Origin: an uncultured Pseudanabaenaceae cyanobacterium
Lineage (GTDB): Bacteria; Cyanobacteriota; Cyanobacteriia; PCC-9006; JAAUQQ01
DNA length: 50,927 bases
NCBI GenBank assembly: GCA_937949725.1
Contig: CALECT010000026.1
Span: forward strand, 1 to 50,927
Direction: 5' to 3'
How positions within the stretch are numbered: position 1 is the stretch's first letter; the number at the start of each line of letters is the position of its first letter. Under the pieces are notes generated by a model that worked only from the letters and a program-made list of their open reading frames with translations, searched no databases and was not told the DNA's origin. The position numbers were made by a program, and so were the translations under genes. This document shows, piece after piece, positions 1 to 7,423 of this stretch.

Positions 1-317
1 GAATGAAGTCAAAGGAGGCACAACCGTTAAATAACAAATTGATTCACTGCTACCCATGACGGCAGAAGGGGCACCTTATCGATGCCCCACTGTATAGCCT
101 GCTCAAAACTTGACTTTTTCCATGACAGGGGATGGGGGCCAACAAGCTGAGCTTTTTGGCTGAAATCCGTGGCAATTGTATGTTTTTTTGCTGCTGACTG
201 ACGAAATGGGTTGAATCTTTTGTCTAATGAATAATTGGACGGGTGAGACCAGTCTAGGGCTGTCTGCTTTGGGCAGGACGCCTGAGGGCTGGATCAAGTA
301 ACGAGTAAGGCATCTTT
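1..317. other. gene-free left edge, upstream of the hsdM scar
   Basis: No convincing coding region was found. The one short minus-strand reading frame here has no ribosome-binding site or recognisable family. A small hairpin (arms 68-73 and 83-88) is not followed by a T run. The right end probably holds what is left of the hsd operon promoter and leader: TAAGG at 306-310 is correctly spaced before the ATG at 318. Confidence 0.5.
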
Positions 318-413
318 ATGATCACGGGCGAACTGAAATCCAGCGTTGATAAGATTTGGGACACGATGTGGTCGGGGGGGATTTCTAATCCGCTGTCGGT
401 GATTGAGCAGTAG
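318..413 (+). pseudogene. hsdM: type I restriction-modification methylase subunit, N-terminal remnant
   Basis: ATG at 318 with TAAGG seven bases upstream opens a 31-codon frame reading [20 protein letters not shown] and then [11 protein letters not shown] before TAG at 411. This matches the start of HsdM, the N-6 adenine methyltransferase subunit of type I restriction systems, whose proteins typically begin M-(L/I)-T-G and contain W-x-G-G-I-x-N-P-L-x-V-I-E-Q. HsdM is normally about 500 residues, so more than 90 percent is missing. The frame runs straight into the C-terminal coding end of hsdR in another frame. One deletion therefore appears to have removed the rest of hsdM, any hsdS and most of hsdR. 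The fragment cannot methylate DNA. The identification rests on remembered family sequence, not on a search. Confidence 0.8.
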
Positions 414-690
414 CCTGGTGGGCCTAGACAGCGCTGCTGCCCAAGAAGCCTTTGCCGAGTTCCTGGGCGATACCAGCCTCACCCCGGACCAAATCCGCTT
501 TATTGAAATGGTCATCGACCAGCTCACCCAGCGCGGCATCATGGAAGCCGGAGCCCTCTATGAGCCTCCTTTCAGCAGCCTCCATTCCGGCGGCCCAGAT
601 GAACTGTTTGCCGGGAAAGACAACGTCATCAACGGCATCTTTGAAACCTTAGAAGCATTTCACAGCACCTTGCCCGCAGCAGCCAGTTAA
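403..690 (+). pseudogene. hsdR: type I restriction enzyme R subunit, C-terminal remnant
   Basis: The frame 403-690 (a possible TTG start, preceded immediately by an in-frame TGA at 400) encodes 95 residues. They match the C-terminal domain of HsdR, the ATP-dependent translocase and nuclease subunit of type I systems: SLVGLD, AAAQEAFAEFL, LTPDQIRFIEMVIDQLT, a G-(I/V)-M-E-x-x-x-LYE-x-PF motif and GPDELF. HsdR is normally around 1000 residues. The helicase and nuclease domains are absent, so the piece is non-functional. It overlaps the hsdM remnant by 11 bases. Homology seems to begin at the Ser-Leu-Val-Gly-Leu-Asp segment (about 409), which places the deletion junction near 404-412. The stretch ends cleanly with a stop, so the original operon end is preserved. 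Confidence 0.82.
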
Positions 691-747
691 GCAGCTTGCC
701 CCGCTTTGCTCGTTAGAATAGTCACAGTTCCGCCCTAACGGTTTCCC

Positions 748-1395
748 ATGGTTAGTGCCGCCCCTTTGGTTCAGCAGCCCGTACCCCTGCCAATTGGAGA
801 ACAGCGGGTCGTATTGCGATCGCTCACTTGGCAAGGCTTTCTAGCTGTGCGGCAGTCATTAAGCCCAGACCGAAATACTCGCTTAACCTACTCCCAAGGA
901 ACCCTAGAGATAACCATGCCGCTTGAGATTCACGAGTTCTCAGCCTGGTTGATTGGTCGCTTCATTTACATCCTCGCCTCAGAACTCGGAATGGATACCA
1001 AAACCATGGGGTCCACAACGCTAGATCGGGAGATTCTGGATCGCTCTAGTGAGCCAGATGCAGCCTATTACATTCAAAATCAACCTCTAGTGGCAGGACG
1101 AAGCGTTGATTTAGAGCAAGACCCGCCCCCCGATTTAATTGTGGAAGTCGATATCACTCATACCGACATCGATAAATTACAGCTCTACGCTGCCATGGGA
1201 GTGCCTGAATTTTGGCGATACAACGGTGAAGCCTGGAGAATCTATCAGCTGCAAGACTCAACCTATGCAGAAGTCGATTGCAGTCCAACATTTCCCCAAG
1301 TCCCAAAGACGAAACTGTATGATTTCTTGGCCACCGCTCGTCTGAGCGAGATGAAGGCCGATCGAGAACTGCGGGAGTGGATTCGCACAGCATAA
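748..1395 (+). CDS. Uma2 family (DUF820) putative endonuclease
   Basis: This 215-residue protein belongs to the DUF820/Uma2 family, a PD-(D/E)XK-fold family expanded in cyanobacteria. Its substrate and biological role are not established. Visible core motifs are the acidic segment SSEPDAAYYI around residue 110, DLIVEVDITHTDIDKLQLYA (residues about 129-148), which carries the nuclease-like D...E-x-D plus downstream Lys, and GVPEFWRYNG, the usual strand after the core. The length is typical. The start codon at 748 follows a C-rich stretch without a clear Shine-Dalgarno sequence. The gene stands alone between the hsd scar and a minus-strand gene. Such genes occur in many scattered copies per genome; a second, distant copy lies at 36343-36957. 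Confidence 0.88.
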   Translation: MVSAAPLVQQPVPLPIGEQRVVLRSLTWQGFLAVRQSLSPDRNTRLTYSQGTLEITMPLEIHEFSAWLIGRFIYILASELGMDTKTMGSTTLDREILDRSSEPDAAYYIQNQPLVAGRSVDLEQDPPPDLIVEVDITHTDIDKLQLYAAMGVPEFWRYNGEAWRIYQLQDSTYAEVDCSPTFPQVPKTKLYDFLATARLSEMKADRELREWIRTA

Positions 1396-1443
1396 GCGCA
1401 GTTCAAGAGAGTCCAGTCTTAGGCAGGGCTAGACAGACAGCGT

Positions 1444-1779
1444 TTAGGCAAACTGCAAACCCCGCTCGCTGGCGCGATAGCAACCCAAGACAATCTGAAT
1501 GCCGCGTTCACTAGCACGGTAGCAGCCTGTTGCATTCACAACTTTACCAGTGCCACGATAAGCCAAAACGTTGCTGAGGCCTCGTTCACTCGCGCGGTAG
1601 CAACCCATTGCATTGGCAACTCTTCCCGTACCGCGATAGGCCAACACCGTTGCTGGCTCAAATCGCCCGCTGCCTCGATAGGCCAGTAAGCCAGCAGAAC
1701 AAACGCTTGAAATGGCTTGGGAGAGTTGCGCAACAACCCAGCGGGAAACAGCGAGGAAAGCAGTAGAAGAAAATGCCAT
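1444..1779 (-). CDS. PatX-like exported peptide precursor with six tandem Tyr-Arg repeats (RGSGR/RGTGR)
   Basis: The predicted protein is 111 residues. The ATG at 1779 is chosen because AGGA lies seven bases upstream; the frame stays open further upstream but lacks a site. Residues 1-31 form a hydrophobic signal-like leader ending SSVCSAG. The rest is six tandem units: LAYRGSGRFEPATV (32-45), LAYRGTGRVANAMG (46-59), CYRASERGLSNV (60-71), LAYRGTGKVVNATG (72-85), CYRASERGIQIVLG (86-99) and CYRASERGLQFA (100-111). RGSGR is the active pentapeptide of PatS and HetN, and RGTGR/RGSGR marks PatX; these peptides bind the master regulator HetR in filamentous cyanobacteria. The three CYRASERG copies differ almost only at synonymous positions, so the peptide rather than the DNA is conserved. 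The repeats and leader are seen directly. A signalling role is inferred, and no hetR gene is in this window. Confidence 0.75.
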   Translation of the reverse strand: MAFSSTAFLAVSRWVVAQLSQAISSVCSAGLLAYRGSGRFEPATVLAYRGTGRVANAMGCYRASERGLSNVLAYRGTGKVVNATGCYRASERGIQIVLGCYRASERGLQFA

Positions 1780-1786
1780 GGTGAAG

Positions 1787-1792
1787 TCCTGG
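1787..1792 (-). promoter_or_regulatory. ribosome-binding site of the repeat-peptide gene
   Basis: On the minus strand this reads CCAGGA, with seven bases between AGGA and the ATG at 1779. It decides the start codon in favour of the 111-residue product over the longer open frame reaching 1929, and places a signal-like leader exactly at the N-terminus. Confidence 0.6.
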
Positions 1793-2592
1793 ATAAATGC
1801 GGTTGTTTGCCTGACATCTCTAACGATGCGGTCTCCAACAGCAATACACAGGTCCACCAGTGGCGATAAATAAATTGCGCCGAGCGTAGAAATTTGAAGC
1901 TTCGATCCAGGCCCCAGACAAGAAACCATCTCTAGATGATTTAAGAGACTCCTTGGGAACAGGCAAAGCCGATCGCCACGATAATGGGTCCGAGGTGACA
2001 GCTCACCAACTGGTGCATCTGCCTCAGCGGGAGGTCAACAACTGCATCTCAATGAGGCAGCGTGGGAGCAATCCCAAAGCTGAGGATATAGCTACGCTTG
2101 CCTGCCTTGGTTTTAAGCAGGTAGACGAGATGGATGTTGCACTTGAAGGCACCGGATCAGACGACAGCACTGTAAAGCTGGGTGCTATCATCGAATGTTT
2201 ATCGCCGTTTGAAGCGACGAAAATTGGGATTACTCCAATCCACCTTGCGGTGCATATTTTTTCTTGCGACCCAGGCCACTCGATTGAGGACCGTGCTAGA
2301 GATAGTTCACATTGGCGTCTTGGCGTAACTTTCCCACCGCATGGAGACCCAAAGCTCTGCCCCCTTAAATCCATCCATTTGAACTTGCTGTAAAACAGGT
2401 CTCCCACCAAATGCTTGACTCGAGATGGGAAGAAGGAGCAGCAGCGGTTTGTGAAAAAGCCCACTGTCTCCAGTAGGCCCATTAGGATCTCTTTAAGGCT
2501 ATCCACCTGTGTCTCTGCTTGGTTGTAAATACACTCTATAAGGTGGATAGCTTTCCTCCTAGGGAGCCCGAAAGCTGTCCGGAGTGTTGTCC
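1793..2592. other. 800 bases without a supported gene
   Basis: Open frames of 146 codons (plus) and 160 codons (minus) overlap each other across 1953-2506. Neither has a recognisable motif, a good ribosome-binding site or cyanobacterial codon patterns. Their mutual overlap and the broken frames around them suggest decayed sequence, perhaps remains of a transposase, but I cannot show this. The promoter of the repeat-peptide gene must lie in the left part. Confidence 0.4.
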
Positions 2593-3843
2593 TTAGAAAC
2601 GCAGAATCTCGGGAATGTAACCCTCAGCGTGGGGCGTGGTTTCCCAAACGATGCCTTCGCCAGGGGCAAGCTGAAGGTCAATGTAGAGGTTGCTCTGCTG
2701 AATCTCAGCCCGATCTTCGTTGCCTTCAAAATCCTGAAGGTTTTCACTAAATATACGTAACACCCAACCAGCTTGTATTTGGCTACCATCGGCACCCCGA
2801 AGCTCAATGCGCCAGCGGTTGGTTTCCAAATCCAAGGCGATGAAATTGAGCTGGTAAGCATCGCCTTCGATGATGAGCGAACGCCCGATAGCTAGAATAT
2901 TGCCCTGTTCATCCACAGCTCCTTCTGCCGTGGCTAAGCTACGAACACCAACGGTGGCAGGCACCAAGCTTGGAGCTGCATTGGACCAGCCCTCGTTCAA
3001 GCCCAGATTAGAAAGGCCATTGCGCACCCAGTCTACGATGGAGCGTTGGACAGGCTCACCACGGCGTCGTTCGGCTAGGCGCTGCTGCCAGCCGCCATGG
3101 GATAGGAGAGCAGCCCAGCGGTCAAAGGGGATGTTGAGGCGGGGCTCTAGCTGCTCGGGATTGGCCAAGCGTTCGATCAGGCTATCAGCGGCTTCCACGG
3201 AAAGCTCAGGCAGTTCAATTGTTTCAGCTTGAGCTTCTGGCCAGGCGTCAACGCTGAGAGCGAGCAGTGATAGATCGCCCAGCCAGTCTTCTTGAGTCAA
3301 GCTATAGATTCGCTGATTGAGATCTAGTTGTCCCTCCTTTTTGAGCCGCTGCTGGGTCGTAAAGCCCACCAGGCGAACGCTGCTATCGTCAGGGTTGACC
3401 TGAGCGGTCAAGAAATATTCAGCCACCATTGCAGGACTATCAACCCATTCCTGAGGCACAGTCCATTCGTCCAGATCAAGCTGCTCACTCGCTAAAACCA
3501 CAAGACGCTGCCTGCGCGGCTTCGTCTTCGAGATTGTCTCGCTTGAGCCATCCTCATGGATGACTGCTTTTGATTGCTGGTGGATGGAATGACCCACATC
3601 AATGGAGCTACCACTCACTAACTCCCACTGGTTCTTTGCGGCCGCTGCATTGAAGCGGGGAGCCATGCCTTCTTCTTTCAGCCAAGGCAGGATTGCGGCG
3701 ATCGCCAATCCATTCAAATAAGCCGTCCAACGGCTAACAGGCGTAGCAAAGGACTGGCTGTCCGCCCAGATGCGATCGCGCTGGGTCGCTTCCACCTCTA
3801 GGTGAAGTTGACCGGAATCAATGAGAGCAGTGGTGAAGGACAT
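2593..3843 (-). CDS. DUF1822 family protein (copy 1)
   Basis: This 416-residue cytoplasmic-looking protein has no signal peptide or membrane segment. It is recognised as DUF1822, a cyanobacterial family of unknown function usually encoded beside an atypical sigma factor. Family features shared with the second copy at 11730-12956 include the N-terminal region about a WxxYLNxLxLAxxxPWL segment (here WTAYLNGLAIAAILPWLKEE), the VPQEWVDSP segment (VPQEWVDIP in copy 2), a hydrophobic QVNPDDSSVRLVGFTTQQ strand, and a PRLNIPFDRWAALLS motif (PRLALPFQSWASLLS in copy 2). It lies 56 bases after the sigma gene in the same direction, so the two are probably one transcript. A role as regulator or partner of that sigma factor is inference. 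Confidence 0.85.
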   Translation of the reverse strand: MSFTTALIDSGQLHLEVEATQRDRIWADSQSFATPVSRWTAYLNGLAIAAILPWLKEEGMAPRFNAAAAKNQWELVSGSSIDVGHSIHQQSKAVIHEDGSSETISKTKPRRQRLVVLASEQLDLDEWTVPQEWVDSPAMVAEYFLTAQVNPDDSSVRLVGFTTQQRLKKEGQLDLNQRIYSLTQEDWLGDLSLLALSVDAWPEAQAETIELPELSVEAADSLIERLANPEQLEPRLNIPFDRWAALLSHGGWQQRLAERRRGEPVQRSIVDWVRNGLSNLGLNEGWSNAAPSLVPATVGVRSLATAEGAVDEQGNILAIGRSLIIEGDAYQLNFIALDLETNRWRIELRGADGSQIQAGWVLRIFSENLQDFEGNEDRAEIQQSNLYIDLQLAPGEGIVWETTPHAEGYIPEILRF

Positions 3844-3899
3844 AGTGGAAACCCAGGGAATGGCGCAAAAGAGAAAAGAGGTTTGGGTCAGGACTGTTG

Positions 3900-5165
3900 T
3901 TATTCGCTAGGCTCGGTGGCAGAGAAATGCTGTTGAAGCCATTCGTCGAGAACGCTGCTGACAGTACTCAGTAGGTCTAGGTCTGGGCCAGTATGCAAAT
4001 TGTCTACGTCCTCTGGAGAAATTTGTTCCACGGACCAAGACGCCAGCTTTTTGACCATGCCCTGGCGGATGCGGCTAAGCTTGCGGGAAACAGTGTATTG
4101 CTTAACATCCAGGGCTTTGGCCATTTCCTGCTGGGTCATGCCATCACGGTAATAAAAGCCCAGCAATTTCTGAGCATCACCATCCAGCTCCCCCAAGAGT
4201 TGGTCCAGCACATCGCCCAGGGCTTGGCGTTGCTGTTGGCGTTCGCTCTGGGCTTCCTCCTCAACCAGGCTATCCATGGGCGACAGCTCGTTGGTTTCCG
4301 GCAAGCTATCGATAAATTCCGTTTCCTGCCCCGCTCGTTGGGCGTTCACGGAAACCTGGGTGGGATAGAGGTATTGGCGGGCCGCTTTGGCGGTGGCGAG
4401 GAGCCAGGTTTCAATGTCTTCAGAACTGGCGTCAGGATGGTCTTTGCTGAGCTGGTCGCGTTTTTGAGCCTTATAGTAAGCAACTATTTTTTCTAGGGTT
4501 TCGTCATCAGGCTTGGTCAGCTTGCGAGTGCCCGTGGCTTGGTGGGGCACATAGTGAAGCTTAAAGCCTTGCCAGGTCAGCACATAGCTCTTGGTGGTAG
4601 CTTCGCCTAGCCCTTGGAGCAGCAGGGCTTCGGTGAGGCGTTTTTTGCTCAGCTTGCGCAGTAGCCCCCAGTCCGTGCAAATATCGACTTCGTTTCGCTG
4701 GCGCAGGGTTTCGCGGATGAGGCTGGCAAAGGCGGCGTTGGCATAGGTCGCGAAGTCGGAGCCGTAGGCTGCATCGAAGCCCTTAAGAATCTTGTTGAAT
4801 TGGGCGATCGCCAACTGAAAACAGTCCGAAAGCCCATAGGGAAGATTCTTGAACCTTGTGACGGTTTTGTGAGCGGCCCAGTAGCAACCGTCTTGAACAA
4901 AAGCCGTGAGGTGATTCTGGGGTAGCTGCTGAGTCGGATTGGGTTTTACAGCAGGTTGGCCAGTTATGTCTGTAGGCTGATGCTTGAGCCATTGTTTATG
5001 CCAGTAAAGGGCCCAGAAGTTTTCTTCTTGCTGGGCAGCCTGACTTTCTAAACGACGCTCCATGCTGCGGCGCAGGCGAGGGTCAGCCAGCCAGGGACGG
5101 GGGCGATCGCCTTCAAATTGCAGAAATGTCGAAAATTGCTCGACCAAATTGCGACGGGACGGCAT
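3900..5165 (-). CDS. atypical sigma-70 family RNA polymerase sigma factor (copy 1)
   Basis: 421 residues. The C-terminal part contains a clear region 4 helix-turn-helix: MTQQEMAKALDVKQYTVSRK starting near residue 343, preceded by QKLLGFYYRDG. A region-2-like segment lies in the middle: LSDCFQLAIAQFNKILKGFD, then SDFATYANAAFASLIRETLR and the adjacent RQRNEV. Region 3 and the N-terminal region of primary sigma factors are absent. The first 100 residues contain a CYWAA motif also present in copy 2 (10541-11728). It should direct RNA polymerase to a small promoter set; targets are unknown. It is transcribed with DUF1822 at 2593-3843. Unlike copy 2, this pair is not followed by CHASE2, DUF928 or haemagglutinin genes. 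Confidence 0.85.
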   Translation of the reverse strand: MPSRRNLVEQFSTFLQFEGDRPRPWLADPRLRRSMERRLESQAAQQEENFWALYWHKQWLKHQPTDITGQPAVKPNPTQQLPQNHLTAFVQDGCYWAAHKTVTRFKNLPYGLSDCFQLAIAQFNKILKGFDAAYGSDFATYANAAFASLIRETLRQRNEVDICTDWGLLRKLSKKRLTEALLLQGLGEATTKSYVLTWQGFKLHYVPHQATGTRKLTKPDDETLEKIVAYYKAQKRDQLSKDHPDASSEDIETWLLATAKAARQYLYPTQVSVNAQRAGQETEFIDSLPETNELSPMDSLVEEEAQSERQQQRQALGDVLDQLLGELDGDAQKLLGFYYRDGMTQQEMAKALDVKQYTVSRKLSRIRQGMVKKLASWSVEQISPEDVDNLHTGPDLDLLSTVSSVLDEWLQQHFSATEPSE

Positions 5166-5414
5166 GAGCAGCAGCTAAAACGGCTGTTATGAGATTAAAC
5201 GCAAAGGCCAAGAATCGGCGGTTTTTCGTCAGTTTTGTAAAGGGCCACTGATCTCAATCTTCATTGATAGAGAAACATTCAGCCCCCTCAACTGGTCTAG
5301 GGGCAACAGCCCTTGACTTAGCCTCAAAAACATCAGCTAACATAGGTCTGAATCGTCAAATCCTCTACAGAAGGATTTTGCCGCGACCACAGGTGACATT
5401 TACCCAGAGCAACC

Positions 5415-5873
5415 ATGAAGAAATTTCTGCTTCCCCTAGCAGCCTTGGCCCTGCTATCCACCCCCACAAAAGCCTTTGGCCATGCGGTGGAGACCAACTT
5501 CCTCTTTGAGGATGAACTGCAAATCCAAACGCTGTTCAGCCACGGCGAGCCCCTAACCGATGCCAAGGTCCAAGTTTTCTCCCCCGAGAACCCCGAGGAG
5601 CCCTGGCTAGAAGGCACAACCGATGCAGAAGGTCGCTTCTCCTTCGCGCCCGACACAGAACTCCCCGGCGACTGGGAAATTGTCATCCAGGAAAAAGGCC
5701 ATGGTGACATGCTGACCGTTCCTGTAGATGCCCAGGGCGTTGATGTTGAGCTAATCAGCGATGCTGGCGAAGTCCACATGCATTACATGGCAGGCCCCCT
5801 CACCTTCGTGGGTGCCGTTGTTGCAGGAGGGGCTTTTGCCCTACGCAAGCGCGTGAAAGCGCTGCTAGGCTAA
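5415..5873 (+). CDS. exported protein with carboxypeptidase-regulatory-like domain, possible metal uptake accessory
   Basis: 152 residues. A signal peptide (MKKFLLPLAALALLSTPTKA) is followed by a beta-sandwich domain resembling DUF4198/carboxypeptidase regulatory domains: GEPLTDAKVQVFSPENP, then EGTTDAEGRFSFAPD and PGDWEIVIQEKGHGD. A single C-terminal membrane helix (PLTFVGAVVAGGAFALRKRV) ends in basic residues. Related cyanobacterial proteins sit near nickel or cobalt transporters, but no transporter is next to this gene, so the metal link is inference. If the signal peptide is cut before His, the mature chain would begin HAVETNF and could use an N-terminal histidine as metal ligand; further histidines occur in GHGD and HMHYM. 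A strong terminator follows. It is divergent from the sigma gene at 3900-5165. Confidence 0.6.
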   Translation: MKKFLLPLAALALLSTPTKAFGHAVETNFLFEDELQIQTLFSHGEPLTDAKVQVFSPENPEEPWLEGTTDAEGRFSFAPDTELPGDWEIVIQEKGHGDMLTVPVDAQGVDVELISDAGEVHMHYMAGPLTFVGAVVAGGAFALRKRVKALLG

Positions 5874-5918
5874 CAGCCGCACCTTTCAGACAACTGCCTT
5901 GGCAGCATAGCCAGAACG

Positions 5919-5962
5919 AAAAAGGGAGAAACCGGCAAAAAGAAGCTAGTTTCTCCCTTTTT
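5919..5962 (+). terminator. rho-independent terminator after the exported protein gene
   Basis: Perfect 14-base arms at 5919-5932 and 5949-5962 around a 16-base loop. The stem ends in five A on the left and five T on the right, so it could also work in reverse for leftward transcripts. Confidence 0.85.
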
Positions 5963-6020
5963 ATTGTTTGAGAGTTCTGTGCGTTTACCCAGGCCATCCG
6001 CATTGTTGACCACAGGCATA

Positions 6021-6049
6021 AAAAAAGGCGACCCTTTCGGGTCGCCTTA
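6021..6049 (-). terminator. rho-independent terminator of the aldolase gene
   Basis: On the minus strand the stem AAGGCGACCC / GGGTCGCCTT has a four-base loop and is followed by a run of seven T. It lies 47 bases past the aldolase stop codon. Confidence 0.9.
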
Positions 6050-6095
6050 ATGACTCAATACTCCCAGCCGAAACTAAGAGATATCAAGCCGCACA

Positions 6096-7175
6096 CTAAA
6101 CAGTTGCAGTTTTCTTCGCAACTTGGTCAAGCTCGCCTGCGGCGTACTTAACAGCGAATACGTCTACCGACTGCTGCTTAATCTTACTAGCATTTCCGGC
6201 TGCCCAGAACTTCTCGTAACGATCTGCGCAAACCTGTTTCATGTACTTGATAGAAGGCTTCATGAAGTGGCGAGGATCAAAGTTCTTGGGATCCGCAGTG
6301 GCCGCTTCACGAATAGCAGCGGTGATCGCCAGGCGGTTATCGGTATCGATGTTCACCTTGCGCACACCAGACTTAATGCCCTTCTGGATTTCCTCAACGG
6401 GAACACCATAGGTCTCAGGAATGGCACCACCGTGAGCATTGATGATTTCAATCCACTTCTGAGGAACAGAAGAAGAACCGTGCATCACCAAGTGGGTGTT
6501 GGGCAGGCGGTTGTGGATTTCTTCAATGCGGCTGATAGCCAAGATTTCACCAGTAGGCTTACGGGTGAACTTGTAAGCGCCGTGGCTGGTGCCGATGGCA
6601 ACAGCAAGGGCGTCAACCTGAGTAGCTTCAACAAACTGAACCGCTTCGTCGGGGTCGGTCAGCAGCTGCTCTTTGTCAAGCTTGCCTTCGAAACCGTGGC
6701 CGTCTTCAGCTTCGCCTTGGCCAGTCTCCAAGGAGCCCAAGCAACCCAGCTCACCCTCAACGCTGGCGCCGATTGCATGAGCAACCTTCACAACTTCAGA
6801 GGTAACAGCAACGTTGTACTCGAAGCTAGCAGGGGTCTTGGCATCTTCTTTCAAAGAACCATCCATCATTACGGAGGTGAAGCCGTTCTTGATGGCGGAG
6901 TAGCAGGTAGCAGGGCCGTTGCCGTGATCCTGGTGCATTACCACAGGAATGTGGGGGTAGCTCTCAACAGCAGCCAACACGAGGTGGCGCAGGAAGTGCT
7001 CACCGGCATAGGCACGGGCACCGCGAGAAGCCTGAAGGATAACGGGGCTGTCGGTCTCGTCCGCAGCCTGCATGATCGCAATGATCTGCTCTAGGTTGTT
7101 GACGTTGAAAGCAGGAATGCCGTAGCCGTTTTCTGCAGCATGGTCCAACAAAAGCCGCAATGGGACGAGCGCCAT
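6096..7175 (-). CDS. fba: class II fructose-bisphosphate aldolase
   Basis: 359 residues. It condenses glyceraldehyde-3-phosphate with dihydroxyacetone phosphate to fructose-1,6-bisphosphate (and usually erythrose-4-phosphate to sedoheptulose-bisphosphate) in the Calvin cycle and gluconeogenesis; cytoplasmic. Class II signatures are present: [10 protein letters not shown] near residue 21, [10 protein letters not shown] with catalytic Asp83 and zinc ligand His84, the [15 protein letters not shown] loop with a zinc-binding Glu, a GTSHGAYKF zinc His, VMHGSSSVP, and a [11 protein letters not shown] phosphate-binding segment. The length matches the cyanobacterial CbbA/FbaA type. The ATG has a consensus Shine-Dalgarno upstream and a strong terminator downstream, consistent with a highly expressed single gene. 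Confidence 0.98.
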   Translation of the reverse strand: MALVPLRLLLDHAAENGYGIPAFNVNNLEQIIAIMQAADETDSPVILQASRGARAYAGEHFLRHLVLAAVESYPHIPVVMHQDHGNGPATCYSAIKNGFTSVMMDGSLKEDAKTPASFEYNVAVTSEVVKVAHAIGASVEGELGCLGSLETGQGEAEDGHGFEGKLDKEQLLTDPDEAVQFVEATQVDALAVAIGTSHGAYKFTRKPTGEILAISRIEEIHNRLPNTHLVMHGSSSVPQKWIEIINAHGGAIPETYGVPVEEIQKGIKSGVRKVNIDTDNRLAITAAIREAATADPKNFDPRHFMKPSIKYMKQVCADRYEKFWAAGNASKIKQQSVDVFAVKYAAGELDQVAKKTATV

Positions 7176-7182
7176 ATCGAAA

Positions 7183-7189
7183 TCCTCCT
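7183..7189 (-). promoter_or_regulatory. consensus ribosome-binding site of the aldolase gene
   Basis: The minus strand reads AGGAGGA, seven bases before the ATG at 7175. It is the strongest Shine-Dalgarno site seen in the window and fits a highly expressed enzyme. Confidence 0.85.
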
Positions 7190-7351
7190 AGGAATTACCT
7201 TTAGCAAACTTATTTTAAGATGCTTTCATTAATCTTAAGGTAATGCCTGGCACTAGTAAATCTAAAGACTTTTGCCAGGGATCACTTTTACGAATGAAAG
7301 CCAGACGCACAAAAGGCTGCCTCAATTCATAAGAGACAGCCTTCTGAGGCA

Positions 7352-7423
7352 TGGGTCGCCTGGGATTCGAACCCAGGACCAGTCGGTTAAAAGCCGAATG
7401 CTCTACCACTGAGCTAGCGACCC
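7352..7423 (-). tRNA. trnK-UUU: tRNA-Lys (UUU)
   Basis: The minus strand folds as a cloverleaf: 7-bp acceptor stem GGGTCGC/GCGACCC, D arm GCTC...GAGC, anticodon loop CTTTTAA with anticodon TTT, and T arm CTGGG-TTCGAAT-CCCAG. With the discriminator A the gene is 72 nt. The 3' CCA is not encoded. The outermost anticodon-stem pair is T-C, a small irregularity. Confidence 0.95.

Noticed and set aside
68..88. Small GGGGCA/TGCCCC hairpin as a terminator
   Set aside because: No T run follows on either strand and no upstream gene is visible.
1447..1690. Tandem DNA repeats that could be mistaken for a CRISPR array
   Set aside because: The units are in-frame coding repeats with synonymous differences and no unique spacers; they encode the YRGSGR/YRASERG peptide.
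1536..1844. 102-codon minus-strand frame overlapping the repeat peptide
   Set aside because: It has no ribosome-binding site or repeats at the protein level; the other frame shows synonymous repeat conservation.
1953..2506. Open frames of 146 (plus) and 160 (minus) codons overlapping each other
   Set aside because: Neither has a family motif, a ribosome-binding site or support from context; their antisense overlap makes at least one false. A decayed transposase is possible but not shown.
6123..7094. 323-codon frame antisense to the aldolase gene
   Set aside because: It is a shadow of a highly biased coding region; the aldolase identity on the minus strand is certain.
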